Shown here piece after piece: positions 24,068 to 35,200 of a stretch of 64,000 bases of DNA. Numbering within the stretch: the first letter of the stretch is position 1; every line of letters starts with the position of its first letter. A program made the translations under genes and the position numbers. The DNA lies in the NCBI GenBank assembly GCA_030248215.1, contig JASANG010002951.1:1-64000 (forward strand), in the 5' to 3' direction. This DNA comes from Enoplolaimus lenunculus (lineage: Eukaryota; Nematoda; Enoplea; Enoplida; Thoracostomopsidae). Under the pieces are notes generated by a model. It was not told the DNA's origin. It saw nothing but the letters and a program-made list of their open reading frames with translations, and did not search any database.

Positions 24068-24373
24068 TAGAATTAGTATTGTTTATGCTTTGACACATTT
24101 TGCCTGAACACTTGAGTCGCTGAACGCATTTGTCTTGGTGCAGGGCGTAAGCATTACAGAATTGTTAGCTTAGTTTGGTTGAACTTTCGAGGTTGAAGGC
24201 ACGGTCGGAACGTGAAATAAAGTAATTGTTTAATTTTATCGTATTTTAGGGAAAATTAGCAGTTGTTGTGTCTTTATAGTTTAATGCCTAAATACGTCAG
24301 CGACCTAAGTATGGAATCATATTCTCTACTGTGTGTAGCACCTATCGTTAGCTACTAAGAGGTTAATCAAGTT

Positions 24374-24513
24374 GTAACACATTGGCTAAATCTTGAACGC
24401 CATCATCATTTGCTATTGGACAGTCAACCGACCTATCAGCAACTTGCTGATAGGTCAGTTGACTGTCCAATAGCAAATGATGATGTCCAGCAACTGGTGG
24501 TGGGTGTTACAAG
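24374..24513. repeat. Element containing a near-perfect 85-bp palindrome
   Basis: The arms 24401-24442 and 24444-24485 are complementary over 42 bases with one mismatch and a single-base centre. Outside it GTTGTAACAC and GTGTTACAAG continue the symmetry more loosely. It could extrude as a cruciform. It is probably a small foldback transposon. Confidence 0.8.
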
Positions 24514-24705
24514 AGGTAGAGAATCAGAATTAAGATTTCGAAAAATCAGCCGCTACGTGTAGTGTGCTAATTTATATATATGTGTGTGCATTATGTCTTT
24601 TGTACATTTATTCCACATTTTCGTTTGGTTTAGATTTGTGGAAATGTTTGTCGATGCGTAAGAGTTTGTCTATGTCTAAGGCCTATATTTTCAAATGTAT
24701 ATAGC

Positions 24706-25102
24706 CAGGGTGCAACCGGAATTACAATTTACCGGAACCGGAACCGGAATTTGAAAATTTTACCGGAACCGGAACCGGAAAGTGAAAAATACATTTCACC
24801 AAAAATTTCATTTTAATCTTATTTTTTGCTCTATTATTTGTAAAATAACCTTAGTCGAACATAGGTATTTATTTTATTTGTTGTATTTTAGATTTTCATC
24901 ATCGACTGAAGTGAAATCCACCATCAATGGCTTATATTCGGAGTACAAGTGGCTTTCAAAAGAGATTCTTAAAAATTAGCAAAGTTAAGAAAACGGCCAA
25001 ATTATAATACCGGAATTTTTAAATCCGGTAAAAATTTACCGGAACCGGAACCGGAAGGTGAAAAAATGCCGGAACCGGAACCAGAATTCCGGTTGCACCC
25101 TG
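24706..25102. mobile_element. MITE with CCGGAA arrays (copy 2)
   Basis: Ends CAGGGTGCAACCGGAATT and AATTCCGGTTGCACCCTG with arrays of GGAACC next to both. It is almost identical to the reverse complement of the element at 55199-55589, with only scattered differences over 390 bp, so both moved recently. Confidence 0.85.
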
Positions 25103-27059
25103 TATATAGCAGCTATCATCAGTTTTAATACATTTTCAAACACGCTAACTGTCACAGTCGCTGAACTCAAAATTGGTATATAAGTAGAGCAAATCATACG
25201 CGAAAAATGCGCAAAATTCTGAGCTTCAGTATTTGCTGGTTCGAAAGTTGCAGGATCTATCGTCAACTGATAATACGTGCTACACACATTGAAGAATACG
25301 AGCTTAAGTCGGAACCTTAAATGTGAGGCAAAGTGTACAAGAGCTTGCATTATGCATAATCCCTATAATTGTTTTTGTATTCAATTAACCGAGCATTTGT
25401 GTTTGCAACTGTTGTTAAATGATGAGTTTAAATAATAACATAGAAATTGGCAAAGTGTATCCTTTTAGAGTTAAGTTTTACTAAAAAATAAACTGTCGCC
25501 TAAACCTAAGCCTAAACCTAATCCTAAACCTAATCCTGACGTGTTTCAACTGAAGGCCTGATAGAAGTATGGACATTTTGTGTAGTCGTTTCTTCAAGGT
25601 GTCCGCATATTTTTTTGCACATTGATTTTTTTTGCTTTAAGATTTTGGTTTTAAGTTTTTCAATTGTTTAATTAAAATTATATGGTTGTGTACAGTTTGT
25701 TGCTTTGACTGTGTGTTCTCTGTCCGGCTCATGCTAATTATATTTTTCGGTGCCTGAAAGACTTAGGATAATGGTTAGGGGTACGCTTATGGCCAAGTTC
25801 ATGTTTAGGTTTAGATGCAGGCTTTAGGTTTAGCGGGCATACCCGTATCGCTAACGTGAACCAGCGGTCGTGTGTTGCACCTATCAACAGTTGAAAGTGA
25901 GTTTTGGCGTTTGCAGGGCTTCATCAGGAACTAAATTTTGCCCGAACCGGTATTGAATTTCGCTGAGTGAACCGGAACAGGAATAGGAACCGGAATTTGA
26001 AATAACATTCATCACCGAATTGCTGTTGGACATTTTAGAATACAAAAAATGGTTTACATAAATTTTCAGCTGTTGCATGATAAAGTTTTGCGAGAACACA
26101 TCAGAAACAGTTTATTAACAAAATTGAAGTAACTGCAACAAAAACATTCATGTCGAAATAACAATTTTTCAAAGACACCGTTTCCAATATGTATATAAAT
26201 GTTTATGAATAATTTGCCGCAAAACCGTAAAAATTCCAGTTGCTGCATCATTGAATGCAGGAAAAGGAATGAGAATTAAAGTTTTTGCAGGAATTCTGAC
26301 CGGACCTGGAATCCCGGTTGAATTTTGGAATTTAGGTTTGTTTTGTGCACGTTTTGTGATCAACAGCTATCACAGTTTGGTGATTTGAAAACGTGGTACT
26401 GACGAACAGGCAACGGGTACTATGGGCAGTTGAGTACACAGCTCATTGGTGTAGAGTTTATCGTTTGTGAGTAGTGAGTTCGAATGAATACAGCGGTTGT
26501 GTAGTTCGTTAAATCAAGCTTACTGCTTCAATTATGTGCACTTTCGTTTTTGAACTGCCTATGCTTACTGTATTGTAGTTGTGGTCAATTGTAGAATCTT
26601 GTTTCGTTTTGACGTATATCTGTGTTGTGACATTAGTTCTATCAGCGGCTGCTAGCATTTTTGTGTTAATATTCTACCATCAGGCGTTTGTCCAAAAATG
26701 GTTCGATTTTGAAAATTTTTCTTTGCAGATTTGAGCTTCTTGTGACTATTGGTTTACGTTTAGAGTGTAAGCTGTGAAAAATTCAATTTCTAGGGAATGT
26801 GTTTAGTGGTCAGAATTACGTGATGGGTTTGTAAAAAAATCAATAATTTATAGTTAAACATTAAGCGCATATACAGTACCTCATTGACTCATTGTTTGGC
26901 TGCGCGTCGAGAGTAAAGCGGATGCTAAAAATACCGGAAACAGATATCTGGTCGCTCGTTGCTATAGAATGTATTGCACTGAAATGTTTCCAGGCTCAAT
27001 ACAGGACCATATCCGATGTATACTGTTCTTGATATGTGCAAACTGAACACACTCTATGT
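25103..27059. other. Intergenic; one decayed CCGGAA-related element
   Basis: From about 25920 to 26330 lies a decayed element with GGAACCGGAATTTGAAATAA near one end and CCGGTTGAATTTTG at the other. Related sequence occurs at 33.04, 38.96 and 48.03 kb. The rest is AT-rich with no exon I can support. Confidence 0.45.
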
Positions 27060-27272
27060 ACACTGCAAAAAATGGTGAGTCAAATTGACTCTCACCGAAG
27101 TAGGCTGTACGGGACTACACAAACTGAATCATATTTGACACCGTCTCAGCGTCAAATTCGACTCACTGATTCGCACGTTTGACTCACGCGGAGTCGAATT
27201 TTACTGCGATTGTGTAGTCCCGTAGATCCAATTTCGGAGAGAGTCAATTTGACTCACCATTTTATACAGTGT
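27060..27272. mobile_element. GACTCA-family MITE, full copy
   Basis: Inverted ends TACACTGCAAAAAATGGTGA and TATACAGTGTA, followed on both sides by AGTCAAATTGACTC and a GGGACTACACAA segment. Internal GACTCA/TGAGTC words fill the middle. Confidence 0.7.
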
Positions 27273-27605
27273 ATTTTATATGTAGGCATTTGTATTTAAT
27301 TTGCATGCTTTATCGATATGTTAATTTTAGAGGAGTTGAGTTGAAGTTACGGAGGGATTTGACAATTTTGGCTAATGAACAAAGTTTAACTTTTAAATTT
27401 AAGGGATGTTGCCGGAACTGTTAAAATGTTACAGGGCTCAGCCTAATTTTGGTCGGACAAAATTATTGGTGATGTGATATTTAAGGCCTTCTTACTAATC
27501 GTAAACTTAAATTTGAGCGTAAAGCATAACCTTAAATATAAGCCTAATCCTAAGTGTGAGCCTAAGTCTCCCAGTCTCGTAAGTCTCACTGCTCTAAAAA
27601 TTTCC

Positions 27606-27747
27606 GGCCCATGTAAAAGGCAGGGGTGGAACGTTTTTCTGTGAGACTGCAATAGAGTAAGCTTAAGCTTTAGGCTAATTTTTTCGCTTGGCTTAGGCTT
27701 AGGAATATGCTCATAATACTGTTCCGCCCCTGTTCTTTACATTGGCC
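27606..27747 (+). mobile_element. MITE with TTAGGC core (copy 4, compact)
   Basis: This is the cleanest copy: GGCCCATGTAAAAGGCAGGG at the left, CCGCCCCTGTTCTTTACATT before the final GGCC at the right, and one short TTAGGC array between. It shows the minimal element before hexamer expansion. Confidence 0.75.
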
Positions 27748-27804
27748 AAATTTCCTAATGTATAACAATAGACGGTCTTGTATTCGTTTTGAATTAGATC
27801 TTAA

Positions 27805-28066
27805 CCCTTTCTCACATGAATATTTCTATTTCCCCTGAGACCTACTTTTGTGCTATGATTCGAACTCCAATGACTGGAGTGGGAGGCGTATACCATCACC
27901 ACACAGCTATAGGAGCTTGACGCTCGAGCCCGAGGGGTCTCTCACGTCTTGTGGTGATTTAGTACTATGTATACGTGTTGCAATTGTTAAACACGGTGCG
28001 ATATATATTATTTAACGTAAATACACTGCGCTGAGTTGCCTGTAGGCAATTCAATGTGAGAAGGGT
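27805..28066. mobile_element. TTAA-flanked MITE with tRNA-like core (copy 2)
   Basis: TTAA lies on both sides; ends are CCCTTTCTCACAT and ATGTGAGAAGGG. The tRNA-like core is in opposite orientation to the copy at 10.7 kb and carries the same B-box-like GATTCGAACTCC (complement). Confidence 0.7.
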
Positions 28067-28118
28067 TTAATTGTGACTGGTTTGATATTCAAAGGTCAGT
28101 ATAAACATCAATGGACGA

Positions 28119-28224
28119 TAAGGGTTGCGCTATGCTACACTGTGCCGGATGCCATGTATTGCTAACAAAAATATAAACAAAATTTATGCGGTCGGTCGCG
28201 TGCTACAAGTATATATAGCTCAAC
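28119..28224. mobile_element. Hairpin MITE, AGGGTTGCGC family (shortened copy)
   Basis: It begins AAGGGTTGCGCTATGCT and has the GTGCCGGAT segment of the family; the other end is worn (TATATAGCTCAACCC). Confidence 0.5.
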
Positions 28225-28620
28225 CCGAAGAGTTTTAGTTGGGAATCAACGTTTAATGTTGTATCATACTTTGGTGTTAAGCTCTAAACCATGGTAAAAT
28301 AGAATTTGTTTGAAATTTTTGAAATTTAAATGTAAATTTACTGATAAGTTTCGGTGTAATGGGTTTGGGTGTAGAGAAATTGACAGATAAAAGTACACAC
28401 TGCAAATGAGCATATGCCTACATATGCATGTTGTGCCTGCGATTTTTCTTTGAGGTATTCGTTTTAGCTTCGTTTTTATTGTACATACGTATATATGTGG
28501 TGCGTTCATGGTGTATCATATATAAAATAAAGTATCGGTTCAAGTGTTTTTTGCTTTATTTTTGGATCAAGAGCGAATTTTAACACCGCTGTAGAATGAC
28601 GTAAGTTTAGAGCAAAATTC

Positions 28621-28755
28621 GGCCAATGTAAAGATTATCGGCGGACGTTTTTCCGCAGGGCTGCAATAGAGCGAGCTTAAGCTTTAGATTATTGTTTTTG
28701 CTTAGACTGAGGCTTAAGTATAAGCCTGTTGTTCCGCTTAGGTTTAGGAATATGT
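28621..28755 (+). mobile_element. TTAGGC-family MITE, right end missing
   Basis: The left end GGCCAATGTAAAGATTAT and the AAGCTTAAGCTTTAG segment are clear. The copy stops at GGTTTAGGAATATG without the closing repeat. Confidence 0.55.
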
Positions 28756-29282
28756 TTCTACTTTTATAACAAACTATTCGTTATCTTAGTGATACCTTTG
28801 ATTACTTCAGTATGCTGCTACGAATATAGGAAATGTAAAACTTTGGCTAACTGACGTTTGTGATGTGTGATACACAAAATTTTGAAACTGGTATATTTTT
28901 GCGCTAATGAACTTGAAGCATGCAATTGTGGGCTTTTAAATATTTTAAACAGAACAACAGCGGAGTCTCACAAATTGTTTACGATTTTGGACGAATTTTA
29001 TAGTTTTTATTTCAACTCGAACAATTACAGCACATCTACGATGAAAGATTGAATGCTTTGTATATGTCATTTACTAGACTAATTATGAGCATAAAAATAA
29101 CGGAATTTCTGGTATAAAACGGAAACAGATGTCAATGTTTACCGGAACCGAAAATCTGGTTACACCCTGTTTTAGGTCGAGTTAACGTGGGACAAAACAT
29201 CAACCGGAGTCGTCTTTAGTAACGAGAATTTGGGCTTTTTTTGGTTGAGTACATACTGTTAAACGTGTGAGTGCTGTAGTTT

Positions 29283-32200
29283 TTAAGTAACGATTGGTGT
29301 ACGTGTATCGAATATAACTGGAGCTTGTAGGATAATCCCACACGTCCCAAGCAAGCACATTATCGAAAAAATCCACAGGAATAATCTGTCGAGAACCAAT
29401 GCAACGTATCGCCAATCTTCAGTTACCTGGAAAAAGTATTTAGTTAGAGTTGGTTTGTTTACAACAATCAATTAGCATAACCGGCCTATCTAAAGACCAG
29501 GGCGGAACGTTTCTCCGTGGACTGGAAAAGAGTAAGCTTAAGGTTTAGACATTTTTTTGCTTGGCTTAGACTTAGGCTTAGGAATATGCTCATTTTTACG
29601 GTCAGGCTTAGGCTTATGAGTATGCTCATTCTTACGCTTATGCTTAGGTTTAGGCTTAGGAATATGCTCAGTCTTACTGCTCAGGCTTAGGCTTCGGAAT
29701 ATGTTTATAATACTGTTACGCTTCTGTTCTTTATTTTGGCCGGTTAACAAAAGAGTAGATTTAGATTATAGATTACATTTTTTTGCTTATGCTTAGGCTT
29801 AGTTTTAGGACCACACTTTTGCAAGGCTTAGGCGTTTAGGCTTAGGAATACGCTTAATCTACTGTTACGCCCATTAAAGTAGTAATATTCGCCATATTTT
29901 TGTAGAAACTACCTCATCATCGGCGTCTTTGCGTCGCAAATGATCTGCAATAAACGTTGCGCTATTGACAGCGGCGTTCGCATACGCAGCAAGTCGGATT
30001 TCGTACGATTTACAGTCAGATGTTGTTCCACCGCCCCAAGTTCCGGTTCCGGTTGATATTTTTCTGTGATTTGAAATTTTGCGGGAGTTGGAAACTTTTC
30101 GAGAGTTTGAGTTTTTTCGGGAATTAAGGATGCCAGTTGTCTGATCGATTGACACCCGTTCAGATATCGAGTCTAACGATTGTGTATCCGTGTACAGTGT
30201 AGTGAGGTCAGTGGATCTGCCGTCTAGACTGTTTCGGGTTGCAGCTTCGGTAGGGTTGTATGCTGACGGGCCAAAACTTCGGCTCAAACGCCGAATGAAT
30301 CCGATGTTCGAATGACTGTGGCGTTCTTTGGTGGATGCCGGGGTTGAGGTACGTTTGCCTGGAATGAAATCAACGTAGAGTCAAAATTTGTAATATATTT
30401 ATATGTGTATATACGTACCAGGGTGCAACCGAGAATTACGAGATACCGTAAACGGAGCCGGACCTTGATGTGATATGTACGTAATGTCTGGTAGGGACAC
30501 TGAAGGATCACTTTTTCGTTCGCAGTACGTGGGCGTTTTACTGAGCAAAGTATAATTTCTGTGGGTAAACAATACTTTTGGGGGATATTTTTATAGAACT
30601 GTTATATCTTGAAAAACTTCGGCCCAGGCGAATGTTCGTACCCATACAGGAAATCTTTGACGACAAAGTGTCAATCGGAAAGCTACGCCAATTCTTTAGG
30701 TTTTTGGTAGAGTTGACCAGGGTCCTGAATCTGGTTCCGGCACCGGTGTGTCTGATTTTATACTGCCTCCTTATATTCCCCCCGGCCGTTTTTGACTGTC
30801 CCGATTATTTTAAATTTTAAAATATTCACCCCCTTCCCGCTCCGGACATTCCAAAATGATTGATTTTTATGTTGGAACATCCTACGTGATTTTAAAACAT
30901 CCCTTTGCCATATTGCAGAGCGCGCACCCCCTAAACTTACGAACACTGGTGAATTATTGAATAATTACATTTCGTTAGACGCGGCTTGCGGCGCTGAATC
31001 GACCGATAGTAATTTTCTTACAATCAGAAAATTTTACTCGCAAGATCTGGTCGAAAAAGTTATTTGGCGCTCGCCAAATCAGTTATTTGAACACAATTCG
31101 TAAGCCAGTGGATTGATAGTAACATGATTTATCTGAGCGTTGCAACTGTTACGTCGAATGGTATTTAAATTGTTGAAGTTTTTGCCCCATGTAAGGATTA
31201 GGGGCGGAACATTTTTCTGTGGGACTAGAAAGCAGTAATAAAAAAGCAACCCTTAACCCTGGGTCCGTACGTATGTATCGTATATGCTCATGGTTACGTT
31301 ACGTACCTTTTATATGTTTGTTGTTTTTGTTTTTGTTATTATTATTGTTGTTGTTTTTGTCATCGTCGCTGTTGTTGTTATTGTTGTTTTTATGATCATT
31401 ATTATTGTTTTTATCGTTGCTGTTGTTGGTGTTGTTGCATTTGTTGCCAATTATTGCATCCTTGTCGCTATCGACCAACATTTCAGTTGATTGGTTTGAC
31501 TCGTCTGTATCGGGAGCGCAGTGATGGAACGGATCCAAAGGAAGCATTGTACTTCGACGCCGGCTTTTAGCGTTCATCTGAAAGTTATCTTAAAGTCTAT
31601 GAATAACTCATAGTCCTAAGCCTAAGCCTAAGTCTGAGTCTAATGATCGACGACGAATTGTCGAGTCGATGAAATTTTGGATGCCAAGTTACCTATCGAC
31701 CAGTTGTCGTACGACGAATTGTTGCGATATATTTTCATATTTTAAGTATTACAACTGCGCTGAAGCTGAAAACGTTTTTACTTCGTGTTGTAGGCCGTAC
31801 CTAGAATCATTAAAATATTTGAATTTAAGTAGGGATGTGCCGATACCAAAATTTTTGCCAATGCCGATTCATATTTTGAATTTTTGTCGATGCCGATTCC
31901 AACTTTACTACACCATGCTTAATAACAGATAGGATACTGCATTGCATCATTATATGAAGAGTTAAACCCTAACCATCGTAAACGATTATACTTTTAGACG
32001 AACAGTTCATTTCAATTAATGTTTTCAAACACAAACGCAAGAAAGATATCAGTTTTGCTGACTGGTCACAGTGATATGCGCCCACAAATGAAAGTGATAA
32101 CATTCAAACTGACTGTTATGTGCAAAAAGTATCGGCAAAGAATCGGCAATTTTTTTGCAGTGCCGATGCCGATACTCACGAAAACTGCCGATTATTACCG

Positions 32201-35200
32201 ATGCCGATTAATCGGCAGATTTCTAGATTTAAGTCGAATGACCGTTGAAACGTATTGCCGATGAGTTTCCTGTTTGTTTATGAGCAATTGAGCAACTTTT
32301 AACCCTGTCGTGCTGATAATTTTGTTGATGCAAATTGTTTAGTGAAAGTTCACACTGAGTTTTCATAGCGAAACAGTTGGAAAATATGGGTTGAAAATGA
32401 GTCCGAAAATTTTTTTGAACTTTGGTTTCAATGTTCGTTTTAAAAATTGTCAAATTTCTAAACTCAAAAATGTAACGTTCGTCTAATCATAAATTCCAAC
32501 TCATTGTTTATGATAACTTTTAAAAGTTTACATCCGGATCTCCGGAAATTGCGTTATTCCGAGCTTTTGGGCGTAAATTTGCGGATGCGGCGCGTCCGGC
32601 TTTCGAGTTTGAGAAATTCTTTAATCCGCGGTTTTATTATGAAAATATTTTGCATGCGCATCCGGATCTGACCGGCAAACACCCAAATCCGTTTCCGGAT
32701 CCGGGTTTAGCCGGCAGACAAATCCGCATCCGGGAATTTATTTTTAATTGCAGCATTTGTAACCTTTGAATTATCGACATCAATCACTTCTGACTCTCCG
32801 CTGTTTGGACGTCTCATTGCAAGGATTTGTGGCAGGTAAACTAAGAATATGGTTCTGACCCAGTCTGGCATTGTATGGGTATCCGCGGACCGATAGTGGA
32901 CGTTCAGTGTGACCACAGTTACTGCAATTGATAGCGTGACCATTACCTGAAATTGGAAAACTTGTGAATACTATAGGAGCTTTGTATTCTCAGCTGTGGG
33001 TAGCAGTTATCGCCAGGACACACAATATGCTATGAGCAGGATACGACCGGATATCCGGCAAAAAAGTAAAAGAATATGATTAATTTGTCGTAAAACGTAA
33101 AAATTTGAGTTCCTGCATCTTTGAATGTAAGAACACGAACACGAATTGAATTTGTGCACAAATTATCCGGCCGGACCAGTAATATTTGTATCGAATCAAA
33201 ACGTACCATCGTAAACAGAAGATATTTGGCGATGAGCGGAATGACCAAACTTGTACTTGGAATAATTTCAACGAGAAGTAAGAAAAACAGCGTCAACGAA
33301 ATCAAAATTGAAATACACAAAGCAACTTTTTCGCCCGAATCTGACGGTAAGTAAAATACGAGGACGGTTAAAAATGAAATTGCGATACATGGAATGATTA
33401 AGTTGATTGTATAGAATAGGGTTTTGCGGCGCAAGTTTATCGTATAAGTAATATCGATGTACGGGGCAGGGCAACAGTCGAATTTTTCACGATGACGTTT
33501 CGCAGGCGTTTCCATGATGTCCCATTCAACGGACGGATAGAAATCAGACATGTCGATGCCGTTTTTGACGACCCACGTGGTGACACCGTCCGAGTTGACA
33601 GAGACGTCCACTTGGTTGGTGTCGTAGTGGACAAGATCGACTTCGTAGCCGTCGTACGTCCATGAGCCTGAAATGAACCGTTGGGCCGATGATACTTTTA
33701 CCGACGCACCGGTAGATTAAGCGTATGCCTAAGGGACTAAGCCGATGCAAAAAATGGAGTCTAGAATATAAGTCTAATGTTGCACAGACCCGCCAGAAAC
33801 CGGAACGGCCCTAAAACTAACATGGGCCAACGGTTGAAAGGTTACGCAAACCGGGAAGTAAATTTGGAGATGGAATCAAGTGGCGTTGGGACAAGCAGGG
33901 TACAACCAGAATTGTGGTTCCGGATGGGAAATCGGATTTTTTTCACTTACGACTCCGGTATTCATTATATTTATCTATACCGGAATTTAACGGGTTTTTT
34001 GGTATTTAGGGTTTCAAAATGATTCACAGTTGTCGCTTTTCATGGTTGGCTCATGTAAAACAAATATATGTCAACGTTAAATTCAGTCTGATCCTTAACA
34101 GACTCAGCGTTGAGAGTCGAATATTGTTTATGTCATGTGTCGGAACTATACGTTTGCACGAACCCTGTTCGAAGTTTTGCCCAAAGTTAACGACCACGCC
34201 ATGAATCGAACCTCGGACCTCTTATACTCGAGTCAAGCATGCTACCAATACACCATGTGGTCGTTGCAACAACAATTTTATCCAGGGTTTCAAAACAGTT
34301 GAGCCTGTTTCAAGTTCGGTTCATGTGACACTTATTTCAACCTCAAAATCAATCTAAATCGCCAACGGACTCAGTTTATTATTCCCGGTTCCGTTTTGTA
34401 TAGTTTCAGGTTCCGGCAAAATTTCCGGTTTTCTTGTGTTTAGGTTCTGAGTCCACGTTTTGTGTCTGGCTCGTCCGTTTTCGGCAGTGCTTCAGCGGAT
34501 CTGGACTGGTGTTTGGAGAACTGATACCCCGGCTTGGTCAAACAGTGATTTCGTACCAAATTTCATTGAACAAAATTGTTCGTCAAACGGAAACCAACGA
34601 ACATGAATTTCGCACATGGATTTGTAGATTGCCGGCGGTTCCCAAACGACCGTTCCGTTGTAGAATAGCAACGCTTTGGTCATAATCGATACGGAGTATT
34701 TGCCGTCTGCGCTGAAATCAGTCGACATTGGGCACAATAACTTGCGTACACCAGGTAACTTTTTGTTGAGCTATGATGGTAATATATATATGCAGCACTG
34801 TATAATTGTAAAGTAGCAGAACACAAAAATCCTTTGCAACCGGAAAATTCATGGTCCACCGCTGTCAAGCAGGATACTGGTGTACAAATTCGTCCAATAT
34901 GCACACGGTAGTTGTTTACTTTACGCCACTAAAGTGTTAATTTGATGGAACGCTTAAGTTCCCTTCCACAGCGCTCCACATACGGTCGATTTTTTTACAA
35001 AGCCATGCGGTTTAAGTTTAGGTTTGGCCTAAGCCTACGATTAGGTTTAGGCTAAACGTTAGGTTGGGCTTAGGCTAAACGTAAGGTTAGGCTTTGGCTA
35101 ATCCTAAGGTTAGGCTTTGGCTAAACCTAAGGTTACACTTTGGCTAAACGTAAGGTTAGGCTTTGGCTAATCCTAAGGTCAGGCTTTGGCTAAACCTAAA

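Noticed and set aside
34191-34263. Functional tRNA gene with CGA anticodon
   Set aside because: Acceptor stem is perfect but T and anticodon stems mispair, a tRNA-Ser would need a long variable arm, and no terminator follows.
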